64,000 nt of DNA from Legionella brunensis (GTDB lineage: Bacteria > Pseudomonadota > Gammaproteobacteria > Legionellales > Legionellaceae). How positions within the stretch are numbered: the stretch's first letter is position 1; each line of letters opens with the position of its first letter. Shown here in pieces: positions 19,130 through 29,227 of this stretch. Location of the stretch: assembly GCF_001467025.1 (NCBI RefSeq), contig NZ_LNXV01000029.1:179063-243062 (forward strand), read 5' to 3'. The notes below the pieces were generated by a model. It ran no database searches and was not told the origin of the DNA. It worked only from the letters and a program-made list of their open reading frames with translations. Made by a program: the position numbers and the translations under genes.

Positions 19130-20401
19130 TTATATTTCCATGGCTAATGTTGAACGTTTATTGCAAAAAAAATAATAAAAAGCAATTAAAGTTATAGAGC
19201 AATATAAAATGGCAGTCAGAACATAAGCTAATAGCACTCCAAACAAAGACGCAGAATAATTTAACTCAATCGAACACAATAGAATAAAGAGCCCACCTTG
19301 TAGAATTTCTCCAAAAATATATAACTTGGTTGCAGCTTTGGCAACGACAACAAAACCAATCACCCACCCAAGTACCCGGAAGAAATCCCCCATCATTTGT
19401 ATAAAAAATAAGTCACTGATGCCTAAGAATTCTTTACTATACACAAGCTCAATGACTGTATTTTTAAAAAAGAAAAAAAAGAGCATCATCACAAGAAATA
19501 AGCTACCAATAAAGAACAACATTTTGTTTACATGTCGAATAATATTTACACTACTTTGTTTTGGTGACACCATGGGTACGAAATAAAATGATAAAAACAG
19601 TGAGTAGAAACTTAGATATGCAGCAGAGAGTTTAGTAATAGCCTGCCAAAGTCCAGCTGTTTCTATATTCACCGAATAAATAATTTTGTTTCTTATATAC
19701 ATTTCAATAATGGGAAAACAAATCGTACTAAAAAGAAGCATTAAGCTAAATTTACTGAGCAAAAAACTATCCTGCTTTATAGAATAGAAACGCAAATGCC
19801 TCAAAAAGCGCCCTGTGAGACCATAGTAAGCAATTGGAATAAACGGACAAAGGTTAGGCGCCGTAACAGCTACCACCGCACCCCAAACGCCATATCTTGG
19901 AATCATATACCAGGCAAGAACCGCTGCAAGAAGACTGCCAACAACAACCAAAACTGTATAAGTTGAATTATTTCGAAAACCATTTAACAAACCATATGTA
20001 TAATTGTTAAAAGAAATAAAAATCTGAGCAACCAAGAAGAAAAATATATATATGCGGTAATCTTGATTTAAAAATACATACATTGTCAGTTGTTTTATAA
20101 ATAATAATCCGAGGCTCAGAGTTAGTAGCGCAGAGATAGCCGTGTAAAAAAAGGCACTCCCAGCAAAACCGAGCTGCTTGTAAATCGAACCCGCGTATTC
20201 GGAGATGTATTTGATAGTACCTGAAGCAATACCACCTCCAGCCAGCGTACCCGCAATGGTTATCAAAGTCATAAAATTACCCAATAAGCCCAGACCTTCT
20301 GGTCCTTGGGTAAGTGCAATTTGCTTGATAATATAAAGATTAACAAGCAACCGACTTAAATGAGAGGAAGCAGTTAATATCGCAACTTTTAATTGCTGCA
20401 C
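19130..20401 (-). CDS. WzxE-like lipid III flippase
   Basis: A 423-residue polytopic protein (about 12 helices) of the MOP/PST family that moves undecaprenyl-linked oligosaccharide across the inner membrane. The N-terminus (TASSHLSRLLVNLYIIKQIA, then GPEGLGLLGNFMTLITIAG and GIASGTIKYISEYA) matches the E. coli WzxE pattern closely, more than general O-antigen flippases. The start is GTG 20401, whose first base is the last base of the wecE TAG stop, so translation is probably coupled. A run of six Phe codons lies in an A/T homopolymer near 19461-19478. It is a paralogue in role to the second flippase at 38400-39830. Confidence 0.88.
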   Translation of the reverse strand: MQQLKVAILTASSHLSRLLVNLYIIKQIALTQGPEGLGLLGNFMTLITIAGTLAGGGIASGTIKYISEYAGSIYKQLGFAGSAFFYTAISALLTLSLGLLFIKQLTMYVFLNQDYRIYIFFFLVAQIFISFNNYTYGLLNGFRNNSTYTVLVVVGSLLAAVLAWYMIPRYGVWGAVVAVTAPNLCPFIPIAYYGLTGRFLRHLRFYSIKQDSFLLSKFSLMLLFSTICFPIIEMYIRNKIIYSVNIETAGLWQAITKLSAAYLSFYSLFLSFYFVPMVSPKQSSVNIIRHVNKMLFFIGSLFLVMMLFFFFFKNTVIELVYSKEFLGISDLFFIQMMGDFFRVLGWVIGFVVVAKAATKLYIFGEILQGGLFILLCSIELNYSASLFGVLLAYVLTAILYCSITLIAFYYFFCNKRSTLAMEI

Positions 20402-21534
20402 TACAACTCCCTCAGACTTGCAACTGCTCTATCGATTACTAATTCAGCATCAGATTGAGACAAATTAAACCACAGTGGTAAGCGAACGAGTTTCTCGCTT
20501 TCAGAGGTTGTAAACTCATCGTTCCCTGAGAATTTCCCATATTTTAATCCGGCTGGGCTTGAGTGTAGTGGAATATAGTGAAATGGTGCCTGAATATCGT
20601 GAGCTTTCATCTTGGCAATAAATGCTTCACGCTTCACGTTTGAATCAAGCTTTATATAGTACATATGAGCATTATGCGTACATCCAGGGGGAATAGTTGG
20701 ACGCGTTATAATTTCTGCCACAACTTTAAATGCTTCATGATATTGATGCCAAAGTGATAGACGTTTTTCATTAATTAACTCAGCAGACTCCAGCTGGGCT
20801 AAAAGATAAGCGGCTTGCAACTCACTAGGTAGGAAACTTGAGCCAATGTCTCTCCAAGTATATTTATCAACTTGGCCTCTCAAAAACTGGGAGCGGTTCG
20901 TTCCTTTTTCGCGAATTACCTCTGCACGGCTTACAAAACGAGAATCATTAATAAGTAATGCCCCACCCTCTCCACCCGAGGTATAGTTTTTAGTTTCATG
21001 AAAACTATAACAACCTAAATGTCCGATAGTTCCTAGGGGACGCTCTTTATAAGTGGCCATTACACCTTGTGCAGCATCTTCAATCACATAAAGATTATAA
21101 CGAGCAGCAAGATCCATAATAGTATCCATTTCGCAGGCAACTCCTGCATAATGAACAGGTACTATCGCTTTAGTTCTATTAGTAATTGCTGCCTCTATTT
21201 TTTTTTCATCAATATTCATCGTATCAGGACGAATATCGACAAATACTATTTGGGCACCACGCAAAACAAACGCATTCGCGGTACTTACAAAAGTATAGCT
21301 AGGCATGATTACTTCATCACCCGGTTGAATATCAATTAACAATGCCGCCATTTCCAGTGCAGCCGTGCAAGACGGAGTAAGAAGTGCTGTGTTAACTGAC
21401 TCAGGCTTTGCGAGCCACTCTTCACATTGTCTGGAGTAACTACCATCACCACATAACTTGGCATTGCTACTGATAATTTCAGATATATAACGAAGTTCGG
21501 TGCCTAATAGTGGAGGTTTGTTGAAACTAATCAT
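20401..21534 (-). CDS. wecE: dTDP-4-amino-4,6-dideoxygalactose transaminase (WecE/RffA)
   Basis: PLP enzyme that aminates dTDP-4-keto-6-deoxyglucose to dTDP-Fuc4N using glutamate. It is 377 residues from ATG 21534 (E. coli WecE is 376). An upstream GTG at 21546 is in frame but AGGTGAT fits the ATG. The start MISFNKPPLLGTELRYISEI matches WecE (M-I-P-F-N-x-P-P-x-x-G-T-E-L). The PLP-binding Lys is in CYSFHETKNYTSGEGG (about residue 181), and the motif EVIMPSYTFVSTANAFVLRG precedes it. Its stop overlaps the flippase start. Together with rmlA, rmlB and wecD it completes dTDP-Fuc4NAc synthesis. Confidence 0.93.
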   Translation of the reverse strand: MISFNKPPLLGTELRYISEIISSNAKLCGDGSYSRQCEEWLAKPESVNTALLTPSCTAALEMAALLIDIQPGDEVIMPSYTFVSTANAFVLRGAQIVFVDIRPDTMNIDEKKIEAAITNRTKAIVPVHYAGVACEMDTIMDLAARYNLYVIEDAAQGVMATYKERPLGTIGHLGCYSFHETKNYTSGGEGGALLINDSRFVSRAEVIREKGTNRSQFLRGQVDKYTWRDIGSSFLPSELQAAYLLAQLESAELINEKRLSLWHQYHEAFKVVAEIITRPTIPPGCTHNAHMYYIKLDSNVKREAFIAKMKAHDIQAPFHYIPLHSSPAGLKYGKFSGNDEFTTSESEKLVRLPLWFNLSQSDAELVIDRAVASLREL

Positions 21535-21593
21535 GTTTAAGATCACCTAGGTAAAATAAGTTATTATCAAGTCATTATTCTTCGGACTATTTA

Positions 21594-22475
21594 TCATTTT
21601 GCTTTATGAGGATGTTCTAAGAGAGAAAGCAAATAGTTGCCATAATTGCTTTTATTTAAAGAAGAGCCAATCGCATACAACTCACTATCAGACAACCAGC
21701 CATTGTTATAAGCAATTTCCTCCAAGCACGCGATCTTTAGTCCCTGCCGATGCTGAATGGTTTGTACAAACATGCTAGCTTCCAGAAGGCTTTCATGATG
21801 ACCTGTATCGAGCCAAGCAAATCCTCTCCCTAGTAATTCTACAGATAATTGACCACATTCAAGATAAGCCTGATTAACACAAGTTATCTCAAGTTCATTT
21901 CTGTATGAGGGCTTAATTTGCTTTGCAATGTTAACGACTTGATTATCATAAAAATATAAACCCGTTACTGCATAATTTGAACGAGGTTTATTGGGTTTTT
22001 CCTCAATAGAAATCACTTGCAAATGCTCATCAAATTCAACAACGCCAAAACGCTCAGGATCTTTAACTTGATAGCCAAATATCGTAGCTCCTGACGTACG
22101 GTTAGCCACTTGCTTCAGTTTAGGGCTAAAGCCTTGACCATAAAAAATGTTATCACCTAATACCAGACATACAGAGTCATTGCCAATAAAAGACTCACCT
22201 ATTGTAAATGCTTGAGCTAATCCTTCAGGTTTCGCTTGCACCTCATAAGTTAACTCTACTCCAAATTGCTTGCCATCACCCAATAAGCGCACAAAAGCTT
22301 CTTTATCTTCAGGTGTAGTAATGATTAAGATTTCTCGAATACCCGCCAGCATCAATATTGAAATGGGGTAATAAATCATGGGTTTGTCATATACGGGCAA
22401 TAACTGTTTTGAAACACCCTTGGTGATTGGATATAATCTGCTTCCAGTTCCACCAGCCAAAATAATACCTTTCAT
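21594..22475 (-). CDS. rmlA: Glucose-1-phosphate thymidylyltransferase (RmlA/RffH)
   Basis: Makes dTDP-glucose from glucose-1-phosphate and dTTP. It begins [20 protein letters not shown] with the nucleotidyltransferase signature; [28 protein letters not shown] and [10 protein letters not shown] follow. The start is ATG 22475: the AGGAG site is 8 bp away, while the ATG two codons earlier is too close. The ATG overlaps the rmlB stop as ATGA. 293 residues, normal. No rmlC or rmlD is nearby, so the product feeds Fuc4NAc (as RffH does) rather than rhamnose, as far as this window shows. Confidence 0.95.
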   Translation of the reverse strand: MKGIILAGGTGSRLYPITKGVSKQLLPVYDKPMIYYPISILMLAGIREILIITTPEDKEAFVRLLGDGKQFGVELTYEVQAKPEGLAQAFTIGESFIGNDSVCLVLGDNIFYGQGFSPKLKQVANRTSGATIFGYQVKDPERFGVVEFDEHLQVISIEEKPNKPRSNYAVTGLYFYDNQVVNIAKQIKPSYRNELEITCVNQAYLECGQLSVELLGRGFAWLDTGHHESLLEASMFVQTIQHRQGLKIACLEEIAYNNGWLSDSELYAIGSSLNKSNYGNYLLSLLEHPHKAK

Positions 22476-23545
22476 TGGCATAGCTCCTTAGAAGAATTAA
22501 GATGATTTTGATAAGAACCATCTTTGATATTTTGACACCATTGTTGGTTGTTAAGATACCATTCGATTGTGTCTTCCATACCTTGGGTAAAATCTTTTGT
22601 GGGAATCCATCCGAGTTCATCTCTAATTTTTTGAGCATCAATTGCATAACGAAGATCATGCCCCGGTCTGTCTTTTACATAGGTAATCAAATCCTGAAAA
22701 TGTTTAATGTTAGAGGTAGCTTGAGGAATTAATTTCTGTAAAATATTACAAATTGTTTTTACGACTTCCAGATTTGTTTTTTCATTATTTCCACCAATAT
22801 TATAAGTTTCCCCTAACCTACCTTTAGTCAAAACACAATATAAAGCATTAACATGATCGTCTACGTATAGCCAATCTCGAACCTGACTTCCATCACCATA
22901 GATTGGCAAAGACTCACCTGCTAATGCCTTTAATATCATTAGAGGAATCAATTTTTCGGGAAATTGATAAGGTCCGTAATTATTGGAGCAGTTAGTTAAC
23001 AATACCGGTAATCCATAAGTTCTATACCAAGCTCGTACTAAATGATCTGAGCTAGCTTTGCTGGCAGAATAGGGGGAGCTTGGGGAATAGGCTGTGTCCT
23101 CTGTAAAAAAAGCGCTCGTATGCCCTAAATCACCATAAACTTCATCAGTAGAAACATGGTGAAATCGAAATGTTTGCTGCTTATCATGAGGAAGATTAAT
23201 CCAGTATCCTCTTGCAACTTCAAGTAAAGAATAAGTGCCCACAATATTAGTTTGAATGAAATCAACCGCTGAAGTAATAGAGCGATCGACATGACTTTCA
23301 GCAGCTAAATGCATAACAGCATCTGGTTGAAATTCATTAAAAATACGTTGAATAAGTTGAATATTACAGATATCAGAATGCGCAAAGCTATAGCGAGGAT
23401 GACTACTTACCGTTTGTAATGACTCCAAATTACCCGCATAAGTTAACTTATCTAAGTTGAGTACAACATGCTCGGAGTTATTGATGAGATAACGTATTAA
23501 TGCCGAACCTATAAAACCGGCCCCCCCAGTAACTATTATTTTCAT
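22472..23545 (-). CDS. rmlB: dTDP-glucose 4,6-dehydratase (RmlB/RffG)
   Basis: Converts dTDP-glucose to dTDP-4-keto-6-deoxyglucose, the branch point to Fuc4NAc. Short-chain dehydrogenase fold: [20 protein letters not shown] (NAD motif), [12 protein letters not shown], the catalytic STDEVYGDL (Thr-Asp-Glu) and [20 protein letters not shown] (Tyr-x3-Lys). ATG 23545 is preferred over a TTG four codons earlier. 357 residues. The NAD motif is encoded across a run of seven G (23521-23527). It is the first gene of the rmlB-rmlA-wecE-wzx-wecD run, overlapping rmlA by 4 bp. Confidence 0.95.
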   Translation of the reverse strand: MKIIVTGGAGFIGSALIRYLINNSEHVVLNLDKLTYAGNLESLQTVSSHPRYSFAHSDICNIQLIQRIFNEFQPDAVMHLAAESHVDRSITSAVDFIQTNIVGTYSLLEVARGYWINLPHDKQQTFRFHHVSTDEVYGDLGHTSAFFTEDTAYSPSSPYSASKASSDHLVRAWYRTYGLPVLLTNCSNNYGPYQFPEKLIPLMILKALAGESLPIYGDGSQVRDWLYVDDHVNALYCVLTKGRLGETYNIGGNNEKTNLEVVKTICNILQKLIPQATSNIKHFQDLITYVKDRPGHDLRYAIDAQKIRDELGWIPTKDFTQGMEDTIEWYLNNQQWCQNIKDGSYQNHLNSSKELCQ

Positions 23546-23869
23546 ATTTAGAACCAATCTATTGAGAATAGTTAGGGAACAGAAGCTGTTAAAATTTCGA
23601 CAGAAGCTCGCCCCAAACCAAATTGATGCTCATTTTACTCTTACTATTTGTAATTTTAAAGGCAAGTTCGAATATTATAGATATTAGACTGCCCCTGAAG
23701 AGATTATTCAATAATTAGACAAACCATACAGAGACTCTAAGGCGACTGAGATTTAAAATCTAGTGAAGCAAATACTGTCGTATGGACAAGCCTTTATGCG
23801 TACACCAATTCAAATTTAAAACTTTACTCTGTAACATTCATTATTAATACACTGTTGGAAAGCTTATAC
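23546..23869. other. Intergenic region upstream of rmlB
   Basis: About 320 bp between rmlB and the upstream GT4 gene on the same strand. No ORF with a plausible start and family match is present. It is AT-rich and probably holds a promoter for rmlB, but I cannot point to a convincing -35/-10 pair. No hairpin with a T-run for the GT4 gene is obvious. Confidence 0.4.
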
Positions 23870-25051
23870 CTAGGGTTGCTTCGGGGAACTATTTAATAAT
23901 CTCTCATATTCCTCTACAACTAGGTGACCAAATTTTTTGCTGTCAAATTCATTTATTGCTCTTTTTTGTGCATTTTTTCCCATTATTGCACGGAGCTCTT
24001 CATCCAAAACAAGCCTCTTTAAAGCAGCAGTTAACTGTTCAACATTTTTTGGTTCTACTAACAGTCCAGTTTTACCATCAACAATAGCATCAGTTAAACC
24101 GTAAATGTTGGTACCAACTGTGGGCACCCCCATTGCTGCGGCCTCAATAACGACAGTTCCGAAACCCTCCCGATAACTGGGAAGGCATAAAATGTCTGCA
24201 ATGACGATGAAATTTTCCGGTTCTACACAAAAACCTGGGAAAATAACTTTATCACCAGCACACTGCTGAGCTAATACCCTCACATCTTGTTCTATACCTT
24301 GTTCAAAAGGTCCAACAACAATCAACGATATTTCTTTTTCATTTTTTATCAACTCGCCAAATGCCTTTATAAGTTCAAAAATTCCTTTATCTTTCGTTAT
24401 TCGTCCTACGAATAGTAAGACCAAATCATTTTGCTTAACCTTAACTGAATCTCGTATTTTGTTTTTATCTGCTTCAGTATAATTGGTTGGATTAAATCTT
24501 GCTATATTAACTCCTGCCAAGGAACCAATACCTAAAACAGAAATTTTTTCAGGTTTAATTACTTTGCTTTGAATAAGAAAATGACGCTGGCTGGGACTAT
24601 CAGCATAACAATGCGTGTTTAAAACACCAATTAACTTATCGCAGGCTTTAACGATAGATTTTTTTATACCACTCATAGTAACCCATGTTTGTCCAGTAAA
24701 GGTATGCAAGCGAATAGGAATCTGAGCAAACCTGGCCGCTATGGCACAAAGTAGACCAGCTTTAGGAGTATTAGAATGAACAATATCAAATTGTCCGGAA
24801 CGAAACATTTTTATTAAACTAATTAAGGAAATAATATCGGAAAACAAGCTAATTTCTCGGACAATCCGCACAGTCTTCAGTTTACAATGACTTATTTTCA
24901 TTGTACTTAATAGCTCATCAGGACTAGTAATAATCGTAATATCAGCCCCTGTATCACCAATAGCCTCCAATTGCGTACGCAATTGTGTAAATACAAAAAG
25001 CGGGATGGTTGAAACCCTTGCTATTCGAGCTAACTTAATTTTTTTAGCCAT
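23870..25051 (-). CDS. Family 4 glycosyltransferase
   Basis: A 393-residue GT-B enzyme. The N-terminal acceptor domain contains FDIVHSNTPKAGLLCAIAAR and LHTFTGQTWVTMSG. The C-terminal donor domain has LVLLFVGRITKDKGIFELIK, ADILCLPSYREGFGTVVIEA (the E-x7-E motif) and GVPTVGTNIYGLTDAIVDGK. This pattern is close to EpsD/WcaL-type enzymes that add HexNAc-type sugars. It sits between the polymerase gene and rmlB, so it probably builds the Fuc4NAc-containing unit; donor unknown. ATG 25051 follows a GGAG sequence rather closely. Confidence 0.9.
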   Translation of the reverse strand: MAKKIKLARIARVSTIPLFVFTQLRTQLEAIGDTGADITIITSPDELLSTMKISHCKLKTVRIVREISLFSDIISLISLIKMFRSGQFDIVHSNTPKAGLLCAIAARFAQIPIRLHTFTGQTWVTMSGIKKSIVKACDKLIGVLNTHCYADSPSQRHFLIQSKVIKPEKISVLGIGSLAGVNIARFNPTNYTEADKNKIRDSVKVKQNDLVLLFVGRITKDKGIFELIKAFGELIKNEKEISLIVVGPFEQGIEQDVRVLAQQCAGDKVIFPGFCVEPENFIVIADILCLPSYREGFGTVVIEAAAMGVPTVGTNIYGLTDAIVDGKTGLLVEPKNVEQLTAALKRLVLDEELRAIMGKNAQKRAINEFDSKKFGHLVVEEYERLLNSSPKQP

Positions 25052-25142
25052 TACTCCATCTCTAAAGAAAAGGATTTACTTGCATATTATCTCTTAAAAT
25101 TAAGGTAGTGTAAAAAACAATAACAAAAACCTTGTTAATTTA

Positions 25143-26183
25143 TTAAAATGGCAGCATATTATACAAGCCCTGTACAACTACATAAAATACCATCATTGAG
25201 CACAAAAAAACCAAACAAACGAATTTAGTTATTAAGGTGGACTTAGGCATTATAAAAAGTAATAGTGCTGTACTTAAAATGGAAAGATAAAACCAGGCGG
25301 GCAAAAGATAGCGATCGGCAAAAGCAGCAAATCCCATTAGAAAAAACGGAATAGTCAAAATCCAGTATATTTTCAATAGCTGGAAAAATTTTTTCTGATT
25401 TATGTCACTTAAGAAATATTTCCCTATGATAAAAAAAAGCAAGCCTGAAAAAATCGTGAAACAGGTAAAATCTATTCTATTTCCAGAATTATAACCTGCA
25501 GTCAGACCATAACTATAAATTTTATCATATAAATCGATTGGGGTGTTTTGTGATAGCCAAAAAAAACTTTTTTTAGTCAAACCAACGACATAAAAAAAAG
25601 CTAGTACGAATGTTGTAATAGATACAAATGAGTAAGAGAAAAAAGTTAATACCGAAAAAAATAAATAGATAATTGTGGTTTTATGAAAACCAAACGCAAA
25701 TAAAGCTGTTGCTATTAACGGTAAAGGCCCATTGCGACAAAGTAAGAGAAGGAAAAAAAGCAGTAAGCTAATCGTTGCTGTTCCCTGTCTTATTACATTA
25801 ATTTGGACAGAGTAGTAAAAGGGAGAAAAGCTTAAGCATGCCAATAGTAACAAAAAAGTAAAAAATACACTTGATTCTAACTCAAGATACTTATGCAGTT
25901 TGAATGCAATTAGTCCCAGAGAACAGAAATTAATCAAGGATATAAACGTAAAGAATGAAGCAGAAGATAAATGAAGATAAAAAAAGATGCTTGAGAAAAA
26001 ATTAAACAGAGCTCCATACTGGGTATTTAAAGTATCCATAGTTAAACTATGGGTATAAAGAAGAATATAATTTTTTGTATCACTCCCTACAAAATCAGGA
26101 CGGCAGCCTACCGCAATAGCTAAAAAAATAATTGAGAGTAAAATGAATAGAATAACCCTTAAATAAGATACTTTTATTCGCAT
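25143..26183 (-). CDS. EpsG/Wzy-like polysaccharide polymerase
   Basis: A 346-residue protein with about 9-10 hydrophobic helices. The motif VGCRPDFVGSDTKNYILLY (about residues 25-43) near the N-terminus is the R-x-x-x-x-x-D-x-x-x-Y signature of the EpsG family, which polymerises repeat units on the periplasmic face of the inner membrane. FYYSVQINVIRQGTATISLLL, with the N-x-x-R-Q pattern, is also typical. GAGGGA lies 7 bp before ATG 26183. It is the upstream gene of the first cluster and abuts the decayed ISAs1 element. Confidence 0.85.
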   Translation of the reverse strand: MRIKVSYLRVILFILLSIIFLAIAVGCRPDFVGSDTKNYILLYTHSLTMDTLNTQYGALFNFFSSIFFYLHLSSASFFTFISLINFCSLGLIAFKLHKYLELESSVFFTFLLLLACLSFSPFYYSVQINVIRQGTATISLLLFFLLLLCRNGPLPLIATALFAFGFHKTTIIYLFFSVLTFFSYSFVSITTFVLAFFYVVGLTKKSFFWLSQNTPIDLYDKIYSYGLTAGYNSGNRIDFTCFTIFSGLLFFIIGKYFLSDINQKKFFQLLKIYWILTIPFFLMGFAAFADRYLLPAWFYLSILSTALLLFIMPKSTLITKFVCLVFLCSMMVFYVVVQGLYNMLPF

Positions 26184-26326
26184 CTAGTCCCTCATTTTTG
26201 ATGGCATAAAATTCGACTATACTATCTCAAAATTCTAATTTGGTATATTTCTTCTAACAAAATTAAGCAATCTCTACTTTCAATAAAATTTGACAGTACT
26301 CTTAGATTGAAACAGGAAACTCATAC

Positions 26327-27545
26327 AGGGCAACCGCATCTTAATTTAAACCGTTAATGAGAGTTGTACGTACATCATTATTAAGCGCGGCCATATGCCT
26401 CTTGCGTTTAACACTCGCATCAATGGAAGTATTTCAACGAATGATATTGAGCGCAATATGCATGAAAATAGCATAATTTTCAGAAGCAGCATCTTTTCGA
26501 ACTCTAGATTCATCTTATCAAGCGTCCAGTGCAAAGAATTTTCGACAGCCCAATGCTTACGGCTAGAGTCTAGAAGTAGTGCAGCTACAGGAGTACATGA
26601 ACTGATATAAAAACGCGTATCCATGGTTCTAAAATCACGCCCTTATCTGATCATTTCAACCATAACTACGCTAGTTAATTTTTCCATTTCAGCCCTTCTG
26701 GCATATGTTTTTTGTATTTTTTAAAATCAACAGCATAAGGGCGTCGTGTTTCAATTCGGCCATGACCAGTGTCAATTTCTTCATGAAAATCATGCTCTAA
26801 ATTCTTAACATTAGCCTCTTTTGCACATGTTAAAAATGAAGCAACCTCCTCATGAAAATTGCCTTGATTCCCCTTGAGTGCAAGCAAATAGTCGCCTTTT
26901 TGCTTTACAATTTGCTCTGCGATATCTTTCTGGCAGCCCATAGCGTCGATGGGTGACGATGCATCCTTCAATAGCCAAACTATTTAATAACTCTGGAATG
27001 GCTGTGATCTCATTACTTTTTTCAGCCGTTTTTTCTTGTCCCAATACAATGCCATTAGCACTATTCCAAGCACTGACCATGTGAATTGCTGATTTCTCAT
27101 CACTCGTGTTAAAACTGCGTCTCAAAGTTTTTCCATCAATGGCAATAACAGCACCATCTGTTGCTTTTGTTACTACTTGAATCCAGCTACTAAAGCAATT
27201 GGCAAACTGTTTTGTGTTCAACTTTCACATAACTCGCGCTATCGTATCATCAACAGGAATACCATTTTCATAAGGAAGGAACTGCCTTAACCAGTCAAGT
27301 TTAAGCAACCCGAAATCTCTGATGGATTTCCAACTCTCACATCCAGAAATCGTGGCACTAATAATTAAAGAAATAATTTCACTTTATGGATAACGCTTGT
27401 TCTTTCAATCCTGGGATCCTCAAGTGTTTTGAAGTGTGATAATAGGTCCGATTGCATGATGTTCCTTTGTAAAAAAGAAACATTTGATCATTTCTATGTA
27501 GATTTGTCGATCCCTATAGCAAACAAATTGTCTTAATTATGCCCT
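26327..27545 (-). mobile_element. Decayed ISAs1-family insertion sequence
   Basis: The segment is filled by a broken ISAs1/H-repeat transposase (26346-27457). The proposed ends are short matching AGGGCA motifs read inward at both borders (26327-26332 and 27540-27545), with further weak AT-rich similarity inside. The borders are therefore uncertain by tens of bases. No target duplication could be recognised. About 1.2 kb, the expected size for the family. It cannot move by itself. Confidence 0.6.
26346..27457 (-). pseudogene. ISAs1-type transposase, multiply frameshifted
   Basis: Reading on the minus strand from ATG 27457: HFKTLEDPRIERTSVIHKVK then a stop. The product continues in other frames as SATISGCESWKSIRDFGLLK and LPYENGIPVDDTIARVM (about 27240-27360). 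Next come ATDGAVIAIDGKTLRRSFNT and HMVSAWNSANGIVLGQEKTA (about 26990-27165), then AMGCQKDIAEQIVKQKGDYL and GRIETRR (about 26740-26945), and finally KHWAVENSLHWTLDKMNLEF (about 26510-26580). These are ordered ISAs1/H-repeat transposase blocks, including the DGK(T) and E-N-x-L-H-W regions. At least four frame changes or stops separate them, so it is dead. Confidence 0.85.
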
Positions 27546-27752
27546 TAGCCATGATTTAGAAGATCTTGTCCTGGAAACTGATACAAACGCTTGCAACTGG
27601 CTATTTTGGGTCTTATACTCGTTGATTTTTATGAGTATGGTGGTTTTTAATTAGAACCCACCACCTTTATACTAACAAGTTGGCTGATGATGATAGGCTT
27701 TAGGCGCTGACATTAATCATCTAGAGGATGTTATTATACATTAGGGAAGAGT

Positions 27753-29225
27753 ATGTTATTTTATTCCTATTCGTTTATTTTTATTTTTTTCCCCCTGGTC
27801 TTTATCATTTCTTATTTCGTTCTTAAGATTAATCAACCTATTTATTTATTCTTCTTGACCCTCTCTTCTTTAATATTTTATATTCTATGGCGATTTTCAG
27901 ATATTTATTTACTTCTTTTTTCGATAGTTGTAAATTACTTATTAGGAAAAAAATTACAAAAAAATAAAGATAAACTATGGCTATCTCTTGGAGTTAGTAT
28001 AAATCTCGCTTTGCTTTTTTGGTTTAAATACGCCTATTTTTTTAACGATCTAAGTCTAACAATCTTTGGTTATGGTTTTAATATACAAAAACTTGCTTTA
28101 CCCTTAGCCATCTCATTTTATACTTTTGAACAAATTGCTTATCTAGTTGATAATTATAAGAAAATTATAATAAAACATACTTTCTTTGATTACCTATTCC
28201 TGATTAGTTTTTTTCCACGCTTAATTGCTGGACCAATCATACAGCCAAGAAACATGCTAAGTCAGATTAAAAATAAAATTAATATAACTGTTGAAAATCT
28301 TTCTGTAGGGTTAACCATTTTTGTAATTGGTTTATTCAAGAAAACCATCATCGCGGACTATTTTTCTGGCTTTGTGGATCAAGCATTTTTAGCCTACAAA
28401 ACTGCTTCATTTCATCCTCACTTTATCCAAGCATGGAGCTCAGCATTAGCCTATGCATTTCAGCTATATTTCGATTTTTCAGGGTATTCTGAAATGGCTA
28501 TTGGACTTGGAATAATATTTGGATTAAAGCTCCCTATTAATTTCAACTCTCCATACAAAAGTCAATCTATTGTTGAGTTCTGGAGACGCTGGCATATATC
28601 GTTATCTAGTTTTTTAAAAGATTACCTTTATATCCCTCTGGGTGGCAATAAAAAGGGGGAAATGCATAAATATCTCAACTTAATGATTGTTATGGTTATT
28701 GGGGGATTGTGGCATGGGGCCAATGTTACTTTTTTAGTATGGGGATTTATCCATGGCTCACTACTAGTTATCAATCATTTGTGGGACTATTTAGTAAAAA
28801 AATTCCAAATAAAAATTAGAGAATTTCCCTTATATAAACATTTTTGTTGGTTATTAACATTTTGCTTCATTTTAATTGCCTGGATTTATTTTCGCAGCGA
28901 AAATCTAACAGTTGCAAATAAAGTAGTTCTTGCAATGCTTGGCGATTCTGGCACTTTTAAATTGAAAGGAGTATTCACATTTCATTTCTATTTCTCTGCT
29001 ATGGCAACTTTTTTGTTTTGTATTCTTGCCCCCAACACTTTACAATGGATGAGATATTCTTTTCCAGACAATGAAATTAATAGCCAAGTCACTCTGCAGC
29101 AAACACCATTATATTGGCGTCCACACATTATTAATGCTGTTATGGTGACAATTTTACTTTTCTGGAGTTTAACAGCTACATTTTCGTTAAATATCCAAGC
29201 GCCGTTTGTTTATTTTAACTTTTGA
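27753..29225 (+). CDS. MBOAT-family O-acyltransferase (AlgI/DltB-like)
   Basis: A 490-residue polytopic membrane protein (about 10-12 helices) of the MBOAT family, which passes acyl groups across the inner membrane for O-acylation of exported polysaccharides. Signatures are SFYTFEQIAYLVDNYK, FFPRLIAGPIIQPRNM, YLYIPLGGNKKG (the Y-I-P-L-G-G-N motif) and MVIGGLWHGANVTFLVWG with the conserved histidine (about residue 322). AGGGA lies 8 bp before ATG 27753. It overlaps or abuts the downstream SGNH gene, the usual partner. It is read against the surrounding sugar genes and lies between two insertion-sequence remnants. Confidence 0.93.
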   Translation: MLFYSYSFIFIFFPLVFIISYFVLKINQPIYLFFLTLSSLIFYILWRFSDIYLLLFSIVVNYLLGKKLQKNKDKLWLSLGVSINLALLFWFKYAYFFNDLSLTIFGYGFNIQKLALPLAISFYTFEQIAYLVDNYKKIIIKHTFFDYLFLISFFPRLIAGPIIQPRNMLSQIKNKINITVENLSVGLTIFVIGLFKKTIIADYFSGFVDQAFLAYKTASFHPHFIQAWSSALAYAFQLYFDFSGYSEMAIGLGIIFGLKLPINFNSPYKSQSIVEFWRRWHISLSSFLKDYLYIPLGGNKKGEMHKYLNLMIVMVIGGLWHGANVTFLVWGFIHGSLLVINHLWDYLVKKFQIKIREFPLYKHFCWLLTFCFILIAWIYFRSENLTVANKVVLAMLGDSGTFKLKGVFTFHFYFSAMATFLFCILAPNTLQWMRYSFPDNEINSQVTLQQTPLYWRPHIINAVMVTILLFWSLTATFSLNIQAPFVYFNF

Positions 29226-29227
29226 TT

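Noticed and set aside
19461..19478. A/T homopolymer in the WzxE-like gene as a phase-variable switch
   Set aside because: The run is interrupted by a G and encodes a phenylalanine stretch common in membrane proteins in AT-rich genomes.
22387..22659. Small open frames inside sugar genes on either strand (for example 22387-22659, 52909-53160, 13007-13291)
   Set aside because: They lie wholly within well-supported genes in other frames and have no ribosome sites or family features.
21594..23545. dTDP-rhamnose pathway suggested by rmlA and rmlB
   Set aside because: No rmlC or rmlD is present in the window, while wecE and wecD directly follow, so the Fuc4NAc route explains the pair better.
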